Position numbers and translations under genes: made by a program. The notes under the pieces were generated by a model that had not been told where the DNA came from, ran no database searches, and saw nothing but the letters and a program-made list of their open reading frames with translations. Shown piece after piece: positions 35,945-45,293 of a DNA stretch of 64,000 nucleotides. The stretch spans positions 21,181 to 85,180 of the forward strand of contig JAAYQR010000017.1 in NCBI GenBank assembly GCA_012519205.1, read 5' to 3'. Position 1 is the stretch's first letter, and each line of letters starts with the position of its first letter. The DNA comes from Candidatus Epulonipiscium sp. (GTDB lineage Bacteria; Bacillota; Clostridia; Lachnospirales; Defluviitaleaceae).

Positions 35945-38395
35945 ATGAAGCGTCCGCTTATCTGGATATTTTTAATGTACTTATTAGGTATTTTAGGGGG
36001 ATGGTACTGCTTAAATTTAAGCAGCACTATCCTTTTTTTTAGTTTTATTTTTGTTATTGTAATAATACTATACAAAAAAACAAAGTGGAACGGAATATTG
36101 GTATTCCCCTTATTTTTGTTGTTTGGATATATACAAATAGAGCTGAGCTTTATTCCTAAGGATGTTATTTTAGAAGAAGCAATAAATAAAAACAGCAGTA
36201 TGAATGTTAAGGTGAAAGGCGTTATCGAGGATATCAAGGATACAGGGGACGGTCAAATAAGCTGCATTATAAAATCCAGTGAAATCCTTTGTAAAAATAA
36301 AATCCATGTAAAACCAATTAAAATAAAACTTTATACAAAACTAAATAGTAAAATAGAATATGGCAATATAGTTCAAGTGGATGGAAAAATAATGGCTTTT
36401 GAACCTCTTAGGAATCCTGGTGGATGGAATGAAGTCCTTTATATGAAAACTCAAGGAATAGATTATAAAATGTTTGGGGACTTGATATCTATAAAACCTG
36501 ATAGGAAAAATTTTAGGAGTTATTTGCAGCAACTTAGGGGTAGGTTTTTTCAAGTGTACGATAAATTATTACCATTTGAACAATCTTCCATAATAAAAGC
36601 AATGATTATTGGGGAAAAAAGCACCTTAGGCAAGGAACAAAAATTAATATATCAGCAGGCAGGCATATCTCATATATTGGCGATATCGGGTCTACATATT
36701 TCTATTATTGCTTTGTTTTTATGGTGGATATTTAAAGCCCTTAGGGCACCAGCTATTGTTAGTACAATTTCTATTGTATCTTTCCTATGGATATACTGTG
36801 TTTTTACAGGGTTTGGGGTTTCCACCGTAAGGGCGGTATTAATGATTACCCTAACTTTATCTAGCAAAATCATACGGAGAAGTTATGATGTACATACCTC
36901 TATAGTCCTAGCTGCATTTATAATTCTTATAAAGCAACCCCTATATCTATGGAATGCGGGTTTTCAACTATCCTTTGCGGCGGTATTGGGACTAATTTTC
37001 CTTGGCCCCTTATTCAATAGGATATTTTGGATACCTGAAAAAATCCGTAAGATTTTATCTCCTTCCATGGGGGCAGGACTTGCAACTTTACCTATAGTAG
37101 CGTATCATTTTTATTATATTTCACTAATAGGATTTATTCTTAATCTGATTATAGTTCCTCTATCTACCTTTGTGGTAGGCTTTGGTTTTTTAGGGGGGGT
37201 TGTTGGCCTTTTTTGGATTCAGGGAGCCCGTTTTATCATAGGAATAGTTTATTATATACTTTGTTTTTATGAATATATAGCCAAATTATTTATAAGGATT
37301 CCCCATTCGAATTTAATAACAGGAGCCACTAGCCTATGGCAGATTTTTGTGTATTATACGACTATTTTTGTACCCATATTGTATTTTTACTATAAAAGAG
37401 AGTACAATCTAAACAAAAAGATATTAGGTCGTTTCGGTATAATTTGTCTTTTGTTATGGGGTACATTCTTATTTAAGAATAATAAGTTTGAAGTTGTTTT
37501 TTTAGATGTAGGCCAAGGAGATTCGGCAGTAATCCATACCGAAAACAACAAGAACCTATTAATAGATGGGGGAGATAAAGGGTGTCAGAAAGTTATTCTA
37601 CCCTATTTACATTATAAGGGTATAACCAGTTTAGATGGGGTGTTTTTATCCCATCCCGATAAGGATCATTTAGCAGGACTTGTAGATATCTTAGATTACA
37701 TAGATATTAAAAAAATATATGTATCCGTAGAAAACGATGGTAAAGATAAAATGTATCACCAATTTATATCAAAGGCAAAAAGCCTTGATATACCTTGTTA
37801 TTTCCTAAAAAAAGGAGAAGAAATTTCAATTGATAAGATTCATTTAATTTGTCTGTACCCTCAAGATAATCACATGAAGAAAGATGGTGGGGGATGGAAT
37901 AAGGTATCGATGGTTTTTCAAATACAATACGGGACCCATACATTTTTATTTACTGGAGATATTGAAAAAGAGCAGGAAAATAATATATTAAGACTTTATA
38001 AACCTATACAAACAGATTTTCTAAAGGTTCCCCATCATGGTTCCAAAACTTCTTCTACTGAGGACTTTATCCGTTGGTGTAATCCCCAAAATGCCATCAT
38101 TAGCTGTTCCAAAAATAATAGATATAGTCACCCTCATAAAGAAGTAATAGAAAGACTATCTAAAAATAATATAAACACCATAACCACATCGAATAATGGT
38201 GCGGTTATGATAACATCCAATGGAAAAGAGTACGCAATAAATACTATGATACAAAATAGGGGTAATGTATATGAAGCAGCTAAAAGAAGAATTGAAAAAA
38301 GATATTTTTCGTTCATCATATTTATTTTATGGGGAGGAGCAGTTCTTAAAAAAGTATTATCTAGAAAGGATAATGGAAAAACTAGTTCCCTGTGA
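35945..38395 (+). CDS. comEC: ComEC/Rec2 DNA-uptake channel, C-terminus overrunning into holA
   Basis: The protein has an N-terminal DUF4131 region, the polytopic Competence domain (about 200-480, HILAISGLHISIIALF) and a C-terminal metallo-beta-lactamase domain (DVGQGDSAVI, SHPDKDHLAG, HHGSKTSS). It moves single-stranded DNA across the membrane. The normal product should end near NTMIQNRG. The frame instead runs on for 43 unrelated residues over holA. An extra G in GGGG at 38259-38262 would give a TAA stop at once. GTGGAGGA favours the ATG at 35945. Confidence 0.9.
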   Translation: MKRPLIWIFLMYLLGILGGWYCLNLSSTILFFSFIFVIVIILYKKTKWNGILVFPLFLLFGYIQIELSFIPKDVILEEAINKNSSMNVKVKGVIEDIKDTGDGQISCIIKSSEILCKNKIHVKPIKIKLYTKLNSKIEYGNIVQVDGKIMAFEPLRNPGGWNEVLYMKTQGIDYKMFGDLISIKPDRKNFRSYLQQLRGRFFQVYDKLLPFEQSSIIKAMIIGEKSTLGKEQKLIYQQAGISHILAISGLHISIIALFLWWIFKALRAPAIVSTISIVSFLWIYCVFTGFGVSTVRAVLMITLTLSSKIIRRSYDVHTSIVLAAFIILIKQPLYLWNAGFQLSFAAVLGLIFLGPLFNRIFWIPEKIRKILSPSMGAGLATLPIVAYHFYYISLIGFILNLIIVPLSTFVVGFGFLGGVVGLFWIQGARFIIGIVYYILCFYEYIAKLFIRIPHSNLITGATSLWQIFVYYTTIFVPILYFYYKREYNLNKKILGRFGIICLLLWGTFLFKNNKFEVVFLDVGQGDSAVIHTENNKNLLIDGGDKGCQKVILPYLHYKGITSLDGVFLSHPDKDHLAGLVDILDYIDIKKIYVSVENDGKDKMYHQFISKAKSLDIPCYFLKKGEEISIDKIHLICLYPQDNHMKKDGGGWNKVSMVFQIQYGTHTFLFTGDIEKEQENNILRLYKPIQTDFLKVPHHGSKTSSTEDFIRWCNPQNAIISCSKNNRYSHPHKEVIERLSKNNINTITTSNNGAVMITSNGKEYAINTMIQNRGNVYEAAKRRIEKRYFSFIIFILWGGAVLKKVLSRKDNGKTSSL

Positions 38396-39263
38396 GAATC
38401 GATTGATGAATATGGTAACTTTCGAGGGAAAATCAGTTGCAGCCCATCAAATTATAGAAACTGCGCAGGTTCTTCCATTTATGGGTGAAAAGCGGCTTGT
38501 TATTGTTGAGGATTCGGGATTATTCATTTCGGGGCGTAAAAGTGATGCGGAACTTATCAATACCTTTATAGAAAACATACCACCTACAACCTGTCTTATA
38601 TTTCTAGAAAATGAAGTGGATAAAAGAAATAAGCTATACAAAACCATGAACAGCATGAAAGTAGCCATTGAGTTTAAAACTCTTAAGGAAGAAGAACTGC
38701 TTATATGGATAAAGAGGGAGTTTAAAAAAGATAAAAGGGCAATCGACAATAAGACGGCTTTATACATGATTCGTACAGTTGGAACCTCTATGGGGGAGAT
38801 ATTAAATGAGATTGAGAAATTAATTGCCTATACGGATGAAAATGCCGATATAACCTCTAAGGATATAGATAATATATGTACTAAATCTCTAGAGGCTCAT
38901 ATTTTTGACCTTCTTAAAGCAATGGGTTATAAGAAGGCAGATGAGGCCCTTAGGATATATTCAAATCTCATTCTACTTAAGGAGCCCCCAATTAGAATCC
39001 TGGCTATGATAACAAGACAGATAAGATTAATTCTACAGGTAAAATATCTTTATGAACGGGGGACAAGTCCAAGGAACATCGCCCAAGAATTAAAACAGCC
39101 GTATTTTGTGGTAAATGACTGTTTAAAACAGTCACAGTTTTTTACAATATCCACGTTAAAGCAGGCAATAAAAGATTGTTTAGAAACTGATATAGCATCA
39201 AAAACAGGCAAGATGGAACCACAGTTAGCAATTGAAATATTTCTTATGAAATATAGCAAATAA
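38271..39263 (+). CDS. holA: DNA polymerase III delta subunit
   Basis: This 330-residue clamp-loader subunit begins MKQLKEELKKDIFRSSYLFYGEEQFLKK, the usual HolA N-terminus. LIFLENEVDKR and later alpha-helical segments follow. It opens the beta clamp during replication. AGGGG 8 bases before the ATG at 38271 supports this start over the ATG two codons earlier. The comEC-holA order is conserved in Firmicutes. Confidence 0.92.
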   Translation: MKQLKEELKKDIFRSSYLFYGEEQFLKKYYLERIMEKLVPCENRLMNMVTFEGKSVAAHQIIETAQVLPFMGEKRLVIVEDSGLFISGRKSDAELINTFIENIPPTTCLIFLENEVDKRNKLYKTMNSMKVAIEFKTLKEEELLIWIKREFKKDKRAIDNKTALYMIRTVGTSMGEILNEIEKLIAYTDENADITSKDIDNICTKSLEAHIFDLLKAMGYKKADEALRIYSNLILLKEPPIRILAMITRQIRLILQVKYLYERGTSPRNIAQELKQPYFVVNDCLKQSQFFTISTLKQAIKDCLETDIASKTGKMEPQLAIEIFLMKYSK

Positions 39264-39287
39264 AAACCACCCTAAAGGGTGGTTTTT
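39262..39287. terminator. Bidirectional terminator between holA and rpsT
   Basis: AAAAACCACCC and GGGTGGTTTTT form an 11-bp stem with a TAAA loop, placed between convergent stop codons. Confidence 0.9.
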
Positions 39288-39289
39288 AT

Positions 39290-39556
39290 TTATGCGCCAA
39301 TTTTATTTACTATCTTAGCTAAGCTTGATTTCTTTCTAGCAGCAGCATTCTTATGGAATACACCTTTAGAAACAGCTTTATCAATTTCAGTAGCAGCTTT
39401 CGCTAAAGCAATTTTAGCTTCTTCAAGATTATTATTTTCGGCGGTTAAAACAACTTTCTTTATAGCTGTTTTAACTTTTGATTTAATAATACGATTTCTT
39501 AAAGTTTTTGTTTGGATAACTTTTATTCTTTTCTTTGAAGATTTTATATTTGCCAT
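39290..39556 (-). CDS. rpsT: 30S ribosomal protein S20
   Basis: This 88-residue basic, helical protein begins MANIKSSKKRIKVIQTKTLRNRIIKS and ends HKNAAARKKSSLAKIVNKIGA, the S20 pattern. It binds 16S rRNA. AGGAGGTGACA precedes the ATG on the reverse strand. It lies opposite to its neighbours, as in B. subtilis. Confidence 0.97.
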   Translation of the reverse strand: MANIKSSKKRIKVIQTKTLRNRIIKSKVKTAIKKVVLTAENNNLEEAKIALAKAATEIDKAVSKGVFHKNAAARKKSSLAKIVNKIGA

Positions 39557-39737
39557 CTTGTCACCTCCTCAGGATTCGTGATTAGACGAGACACATCTTT
39601 TATTTGGGGAATAATAGACGAATCATTTAAAGTCAAACATAATATATTTTAATCTATAAAAGGAAATAAGTCAATGAATATAAGAAAAAATACTGGAAAA
39701 AATACTTTTATGCACTTTAACAATAGGAGATGATAAT

Positions 39738-40736
39738 ATGGGAAAAGAAGGAACTAAGTTTAGCGTTCGGACGGACCTAGCAATAGAAACTAGGGAAATG
39801 GTCAAAAAAGAAGAAAATGTAGAAGTTCCTGGGGTAAAGGTAACTGTGGAGGAGCAAAAAGAAAAGGAAATAACTGTGACATGGGTGGAAATTATGAACG
39901 AAGAGGGAGAAAAACAAATGGGTAAGCCCATGGGGAATTATATTACTGTTGAAAGCCCCCTTATGAAAGAAAATGATGTGGAAGCCCATGAAGAAATCAT
40001 TAGGACATTGGCGAAACAATTGGTAAAAATAAAAGAATTAGATGAAGATACGGTTATATTGATAGTAGGATTAGGAAATTGGAATGTAACCCCTGACGCC
40101 CTAGGACCTAAGGTAGTTTCTAAGGTATTTGTGACAAGACATTTACTTTCACAGGTGCCGGAGCAAATTGATGAATCAGTTCGTCCAATAAGCGCTATTT
40201 CTCCTGGTGTAATGGGAATTACGGGGATAGAAACCAGTGAAATTATTGAAGGAGTAGTCAAAAAAGTAAAGCCCGATTTGGTTGTGGCTATTGATGCCTT
40301 AGCATCAAGAAAGGCAAGCCGGGTCAATGCAACGATACAGATAGCAGATACCGGAGTGCACCCAGGTTCAGGGGTAGGCAATAGGCGAAAAGGTTTAAAT
40401 GAAGAAACCTTAGGGGTTCCGGTTATTGCCATTGGGGTTCCTACAGTTGTGGATGCAGCAACCTTAGTAAATGATACAATAGACCATTTAATTGAAGCCA
40501 TGTTAAAAGAGGCTAATCCCAATATGGGTTTTTATAAAATGCTAGAGGATTTAAATGAACAAGAAAAATACCAATTAATAAAAGAAGTCTTAAATCCCTA
40601 TGTAGGAGATTTGTTCGTAACTCCTAAAGAAATTGATTCAGTGATTGATAGACTGGCATATATCATTTCTAATGGTATAAATATTGCTTTTCACCCTGGA
40701 ATTGATTTAAAAGATATTAATAGATATACGTATTAA
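39738..40736 (+). CDS. gpr: Spore germination protease GPR
   Basis: This 332-residue A25-family protease degrades small acid-soluble spore proteins when spores germinate. The N-terminal FSVRTDLAIETRE resembles the zymogen cleavage region. GLGNWNVTPDALGP and AIDALASRKASRVNATIQI are hallmark segments. GGAGATGAT precedes the ATG. It is strong evidence that the organism makes endospores. Confidence 0.96.
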   Translation: MGKEGTKFSVRTDLAIETREMVKKEENVEVPGVKVTVEEQKEKEITVTWVEIMNEEGEKQMGKPMGNYITVESPLMKENDVEAHEEIIRTLAKQLVKIKELDEDTVILIVGLGNWNVTPDALGPKVVSKVFVTRHLLSQVPEQIDESVRPISAISPGVMGITGIETSEIIEGVVKKVKPDLVVAIDALASRKASRVNATIQIADTGVHPGSGVGNRRKGLNEETLGVPVIAIGVPTVVDAATLVNDTIDHLIEAMLKEANPNMGFYKMLEDLNEQEKYQLIKEVLNPYVGDLFVTPKEIDSVIDRLAYIISNGINIAFHPGIDLKDINRYTY

Positions 40737-40810
40737 AATCATAATGTATGCCCTACAATAATAAAATATATATATACAATTTCTAAAGATAATTATTGGG
40801 GGGCAATATT

Positions 40811-42118
40811 TTGATAAGAATTCATACGGTTAATATCAAAAAAATAAAGTCAGGAACAATATTCATTATAATTTTAGCTTTTTCAGTCTTTTTTATATCT
40901 AAATTACTGCAGATTGCTAGTAGGGATATTTCAATTGATTTTGAAGATAAAATCGGTGGAGTTCCGCGATACATTAAAGAACAATCTTATAATCCTCAGA
41001 TTTATAAAAAGATAATCGACCAAACTATTCCGTATGTTGATGAGTATTCAAATAATGGACAGACTGTAGATGGTTTAGCTACGAATATAATGATTCTTTT
41101 TACAGGTATAAACTCAAATAAGTTAAACACTATTTTTGAAGGAATTATCCCTGCATCAAAAAGCCTATATCTAAACTCATTGCAATATGCACAAAATGTA
41201 ATAGAGGTAGAAGGACATTTTGAGGATTACTTGAAAAATGAGGATAAAGGAATATATCAAAATGAAGAAGATTTTTATGATGGTGGCATGGAAGAAGCAG
41301 ATACATTTGAGGATCCCTTTAGTAATTCTAAAATCATATACACAGAGGAACAACTCAAAGATATTGATTTTCTATACAGAAATATTTATAATTTCCAAGG
41401 GAATTTAAGATTAACCTATAAGGAAATACCGGCAGCAAAACTTATTAAAAAGGATATGACCTTAAAGAAAAAGGACTCCAAACCCCAAATATTAATATTT
41501 CATACCCATTCTCAGGAAAATTTTATAGATAGCAATCCTAAGAATTTAAACGAGGGAGTTATAGGTTTAGGTGATGAATTAGCAAAAATTCTCCAAAGAG
41601 AATATGGGGTTGGGGTATTACATCATAAGGGGCAATACGATGTAATGAATGGGAAATTAATGAGGGATGGAAGTTATGAAAGGGTGGAGCCTGCCATAAG
41701 AAAAATTTTAAAACAAAACCCTTCCATTGAGGTGCTTATTGACTTGCATAGGGATGGGGTACTAGAGCATGTGAGATTAGCTACCACAATAGATGGAAAA
41801 CCCACAGCAAAGATTATGTTTGTAAATGGTGCTTGCAAAATTATGAAAGATGGTCGGCTTACAGAAGTTACAAGTCTCCCAAATCCATATAGAGAAGAAA
41901 ATCTTGCGTTTAGTTTGCAGATGCAGCTTAAGGGCAATGAACTTTATCCTGATTTACTAAGAAAAATATATATAAAGCCCTATAGGTATACCCTTCATAT
42001 GCTTCCTAAATCCTTAATCATAGAAGTAGGTGCCAACACCAATACCCTAGAGGAAGCAAAGAACTCAATGAAGCCCCTAGCAGAAATTTTAGCAAAGGTT
42101 TTGGAACTGCAAAATTAG
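40811..42118 (+). CDS. spoIIP: Stage II sporulation protein P (cell-wall amidase/endopeptidase)
   Basis: This 435-residue protein has one N-terminal membrane helix (about 15-35), a divergent middle and the SpoIIP catalytic domain (from about 225: ILIFHTHSQENF, LIDLHRDG, LIIEVGANTNTLEEA) with the zinc-ligand histidine and glutamate motifs. It thins septal peptidoglycan to drive engulfment with SpoIID and SpoIIM. It follows gpr as in B. subtilis. TTG at 40811 is chosen because the GGGGGG ribosome-binding site lies inside the longer frame that opens at 40796. Confidence 0.93.
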   Translation: MIRIHTVNIKKIKSGTIFIIILAFSVFFISKLLQIASRDISIDFEDKIGGVPRYIKEQSYNPQIYKKIIDQTIPYVDEYSNNGQTVDGLATNIMILFTGINSNKLNTIFEGIIPASKSLYLNSLQYAQNVIEVEGHFEDYLKNEDKGIYQNEEDFYDGGMEEADTFEDPFSNSKIIYTEEQLKDIDFLYRNIYNFQGNLRLTYKEIPAAKLIKKDMTLKKKDSKPQILIFHTHSQENFIDSNPKNLNEGVIGLGDELAKILQREYGVGVLHHKGQYDVMNGKLMRDGSYERVEPAIRKILKQNPSIEVLIDLHRDGVLEHVRLATTIDGKPTAKIMFVNGACKIMKDGRLTEVTSLPNPYREENLAFSLQMQLKGNELYPDLLRKIYIKPYRYTLHMLPKSLIIEVGANTNTLEEAKNSMKPLAEILAKVLELQN

Positions 42119-42124
42119 AAGGTA

Positions 42125-42153
42125 TTGAGCCATGACCTGGCCTATGTTATAAT
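42125..42153 (+). promoter_or_regulatory. Possible promoter of lepA-hemW
   Basis: TTGAGC at 42125-42130 and TATAAT at 42148-42153 are 17 bases apart, just after the spoIIP stop and about 85 bases before lepA. Confidence 0.55.
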
Positions 42154-42178
42154 ATGTTGATGTATAAAAACAAGCATT

Positions 42179-42203
42179 AAAGCCAACTGTAAATCGGTTG
42201 GTT
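42179..42203 (+). terminator. Hairpin with T-run in the lepA leader
   Basis: AAGCCAAC and GTTGGTTT pair (8 bp, one G-T) around a 9-base loop, followed by a short T-rich run. It could end spoIIP transcripts. Because it lies downstream of the likely lepA promoter, it could also attenuate lepA. Confidence 0.5.
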
Positions 42204-42238
42204 TTCTTAAGATACTATATTAAGGAGGAACACCCAAG

Positions 42239-44047
42239 ATGTCCCTTTCAAAACAAAAGAGAACTAGAAACTTTTGCATTATTGCCCATATAGATCATGG
42301 GAAATCAACTTTAGCAGATAGGATTATTCAAAAAACCGGCTTACTTACGGAACGGGAAATGCAGGCACAAGTCCTAGACAATATGGATTTGGAAAGAGAA
42401 AGAGGAATCACCATTAAGTCCCAAGCTGTTAGATTAATATATAAAGGCGAGGACAATGAAGAGTATATATTTAATTTAATCGATACCCCGGGGCATGTGG
42501 ATTTTAATTATGAAGTATCCAGGAGCCTTGCAGCTTGTGAGGGAGCAATTCTAGTAGTAGATGCAGCCCAAGGTATAGAGGCGCAGACCTTAGCAAATGT
42601 GTATTTAGCTTTAGAGCATAATCTAGAGATTATACCAGTAATTAATAAAATCGACTTACCCAGTGCGAACCCTCCTAATGCAATCAAAGAAATAGAGGAT
42701 ATAATAGGTATACCTGCAGAAGATGCGCCACTTATATCTGCAAAAGCAGGTATAAACATAGAACAGGTTCTAGAAAAAATAGTTCAAGGGGTGCCGAGTC
42801 CAAAGGGGGATTTTGATACTCCCCTTAAAGCCCTTGTCTTCGACTCCATATATGATCCCTATAAAGGAGTTATTGCTTTTTGTAGGATAAAAGAAGGAAT
42901 CATTAAAAAAGGTATAAAAATCAAAATGATGTCAACAGGAAAAGAATTCGAAGTAACTGAAGTGGGTTTTTTTGGACCTGGTCGGTTTGTTGTTACCGAT
43001 GAATTGGAAGCGGGGGATGTTGGCTATATAGCAGCCAGCATTAAAAATGTAAAAGATACAAGTGTTGGGGATACCATTACAGATGCCACTAATCCTGCAG
43101 AACACCCCTTGCCTGGATATAAAAAAGTTAACCCCATGGTTTATTGTGGAATGTATCCTGCCGATGGAGCTAAATACGAAGATTTAAGAGAGGCCCTTGA
43201 AAGACTCCAGTTAAATGATGCGGCATTGATATATGAACCAGAAAATTCCATAGCCTTAGGCTTTGGTTTTAGATGTGGTTTTTTAGGTTTACTCCATATG
43301 GAGATTATTCAAGAACGTTTAGAAAGAGAATACAATTTAGATTTGGTTACAACTGCCCCTAGTGTTATATATAAGGTTTATAAGACCAATGGAGAAATGA
43401 TTCATTTATCCAATCCTGCAGACCTTCCAGAACCATCTGAAATTGAACATATGGAAGAACCGATTGTGAAAGCAGAAATAATTGTACCTACAGATTATGT
43501 TGGTGCCATTATGGAATTATGTCAAGAACGCAGGGGAGAATACATAGGAATGGATTATATTGAAGAAACTAGAGCAGTTCTTACCTATCATCTCCCTCTA
43601 AATGAAATAATATATGACTTTTTTGATGCTTTAAAATCTAGGACAAGGGGATATGCCTCCTTTGACTATGAATTAATAGGCTATCATGAATCCAATTTGG
43701 CTAAACTGGATATTATGGTTAACAAAGAAGTGGTGGATGCCTTAAGTTTTATTGTTCATGAAGATAAAGCCTATGAAAGAGGCAGGAAAATCGCAGAAAA
43801 ACTAAAACAAGAAATACCAAGACATTTATTCGAGATTCCCATACAAGCTGCTATAGGCAATAAGATAATTGCTAGGGAAACAATTAGCGCTATGAGAAAA
43901 GATGTATTGGCTAAATGTTATGGTGGGGATATTTCCCGTAAGAGAAAACTATTAGAAAAACAAAAAGAAGGTAAAAAGAGAATGCGCCAAATCGGAAACG
44001 TAGAAGTGCCCCAATCTGCATTTATGAGCGTATTAAAATTGGAGTAA
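42239..44047 (+). CDS. lepA: Elongation factor 4 (LepA)
   Basis: This 602-residue translational GTPase has G1 [17 protein letters not shown] and NKIDLP, EF-G-like domains II, III and V, and the LepA-specific C-terminal domain ([31 protein letters not shown]). AAGGAGGAA precedes the ATG. It can drive back-translocation on stalled ribosomes. It probably shares a transcript with hemW, 3 bases on. Confidence 0.97.
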   Translation: MSLSKQKRTRNFCIIAHIDHGKSTLADRIIQKTGLLTEREMQAQVLDNMDLERERGITIKSQAVRLIYKGEDNEEYIFNLIDTPGHVDFNYEVSRSLAACEGAILVVDAAQGIEAQTLANVYLALEHNLEIIPVINKIDLPSANPPNAIKEIEDIIGIPAEDAPLISAKAGINIEQVLEKIVQGVPSPKGDFDTPLKALVFDSIYDPYKGVIAFCRIKEGIIKKGIKIKMMSTGKEFEVTEVGFFGPGRFVVTDELEAGDVGYIAASIKNVKDTSVGDTITDATNPAEHPLPGYKKVNPMVYCGMYPADGAKYEDLREALERLQLNDAALIYEPENSIALGFGFRCGFLGLLHMEIIQERLEREYNLDLVTTAPSVIYKVYKTNGEMIHLSNPADLPEPSEIEHMEEPIVKAEIIVPTDYVGAIMELCQERRGEYIGMDYIEETRAVLTYHLPLNEIIYDFFDALKSRTRGYASFDYELIGYHESNLAKLDIMVNKEVVDALSFIVHEDKAYERGRKIAEKLKQEIPRHLFEIPIQAAIGNKIIARETISAMRKDVLAKCYGGDISRKRKLLEKQKEGKKRMRQIGNVEVPQSAFMSVLKLE

Positions 44048-44050
44048 AAA

Positions 44051-45190
44051 ATGGACAATCGTATAGGATTATATATTCATATACCCTTTTGTAAATCTAA
44101 ATGCTATTATTGTGATTTTGCTTCCTATGCAAATCAAAATGAAAAAATGAAGGCTTATGTTTTAGCATTAACAAAAGAAATAAAACATTATGGAAAAATA
44201 TTTTCAGATAAAAAAGTTGACTCAATATTTATAGGAGGAGGAACTCCTACAGTTCTTCCTCTTGATTTAATTAAAGAGTTGATGCAAACTATATTTTGTA
44301 ATTTTTCCTTGGAATATAATGCGGAAATTACCATAGAAAGCAATCCGGGGACCTTAAATAAAGAAATGCTTAAACTATTAAAAAGGCTAAATATCAATAG
44401 ATTAAGTATAGGACTTCAAGCATGCCAAAACAATCTTCTAAAAGCTATTGGAAGAATTCATACAGTAGAAGATTTTAACCAAAATTTTTTCCATGCGAGG
44501 GAAGCAGGGTTTAACAATATCAATGTAGATTTGATGTTTGCTCTTCCTAATCAAACAATAAAAGATTGGCAGGTAACCCTTGAGTACATCTCAGATTTAA
44601 GTCCGGAGCATATTTCTTGCTATAGCCTAATAATAGAGGAAGGCACACCTTTTGGAAAATGGGAGGAGCAAGGCAAAATAAAAAGATGTGATGAAAAGTT
44701 AGATAGATGTATGTACCACTATGCCAAAAAATATTTAAATAGTAAGGAATATAAACATTATGAAATTTCCAATTTCTCAAAGCCTTCTTCTGAGAGTAAA
44801 CATAATCTAATATATTGGCAGTATAAGCCCTATATCGGTATGGGGTTGGGAGCTCATTCATTTGTGGATGGAAAGCGTTATCACAACACCTATAATTTAG
44901 AGAAATATATACAAGCCAAAGGTGAAATAAGAAGTTTGCAAGAAGACATAGAAATACTTCCCCCTTCGATGCAGTATTCCGAATACATATTTTTAGGGCT
45001 TCGCCTTTTAAAAGGTATATCCATCAAAGAGTTTGAGGTTTATTTTAAGACTTCATTTGATAAATTATTTGGAGAAAGTGTAAAAAAACTTATAGAACTG
45101 CGTCTTCTAGAAAAGAATAAAGATAGAATAAACCTTACATCAAAAGGACTTGATGTAAGCAATACAGTTTTTACAGAATTTTTATTATAA
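44051..45190 (+). CDS. hemW: HemW-like radical SAM protein (haem chaperone family)
   Basis: This 379-residue protein has the radical SAM motif in IPFCKSKCYYCDF near the N-terminus, GGGTPTVLP near 58, IESNPGT near 98 and LGAHSF near 261. It belongs to the HemN/HemW family. It lacks the N-terminal extension and extra residues of true oxygen-independent coproporphyrinogen oxidase HemN, and its position after lepA matches HemW. No haem genes are nearby. Confidence 0.93.
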   Translation: MDNRIGLYIHIPFCKSKCYYCDFASYANQNEKMKAYVLALTKEIKHYGKIFSDKKVDSIFIGGGTPTVLPLDLIKELMQTIFCNFSLEYNAEITIESNPGTLNKEMLKLLKRLNINRLSIGLQACQNNLLKAIGRIHTVEDFNQNFFHAREAGFNNINVDLMFALPNQTIKDWQVTLEYISDLSPEHISCYSLIIEEGTPFGKWEEQGKIKRCDEKLDRCMYHYAKKYLNSKEYKHYEISNFSKPSSESKHNLIYWQYKPYIGMGLGAHSFVDGKRYHNTYNLEKYIQAKGEIRSLQEDIEILPPSMQYSEYIFLGLRLLKGISIKEFEVYFKTSFDKLFGESVKKLIELRLLEKNKDRINLTSKGLDVSNTVFTEFLL

Positions 45191-45206
45191 AACACTAAAT
45201 AATATC

Positions 45207-45235
45207 TTGACAAAATATATTTAGGGTGGTATTTT
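45207..45235 (+). promoter_or_regulatory. Sigma-A promoter of the hrcA-grpE-dnaK operon
   Basis: TTGACA at 45207-45212 and TATTTT at 45230-45235 are 17 bases apart, directly upstream of the CIRCE operator. Confidence 0.75.
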
Positions 45236-45245
45236 AGATGTGAAG

Positions 45246-45272
45246 TTAGCACTCACACCACTTGAGTGCTAA
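45246..45272. promoter_or_regulatory. CIRCE operator (HrcA binding site)
   Basis: TTAGCACTC, nine bases, then GAGTGCTAA: both half-sites match the CIRCE consensus exactly. It overlaps the expected transcript start of the hrcA operon, so HrcA represses its own genes and is relieved by heat. Confidence 0.97.
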
Positions 45273-45293
45273 CAACTAATAGGAAGTGATTAT

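Noticed and set aside
39938..40522. 194-codon open frame on the reverse strand
   Set aside because: Antisense to the highly conserved gpr; the peptide resembles no family and the frame exists because of codon bias.
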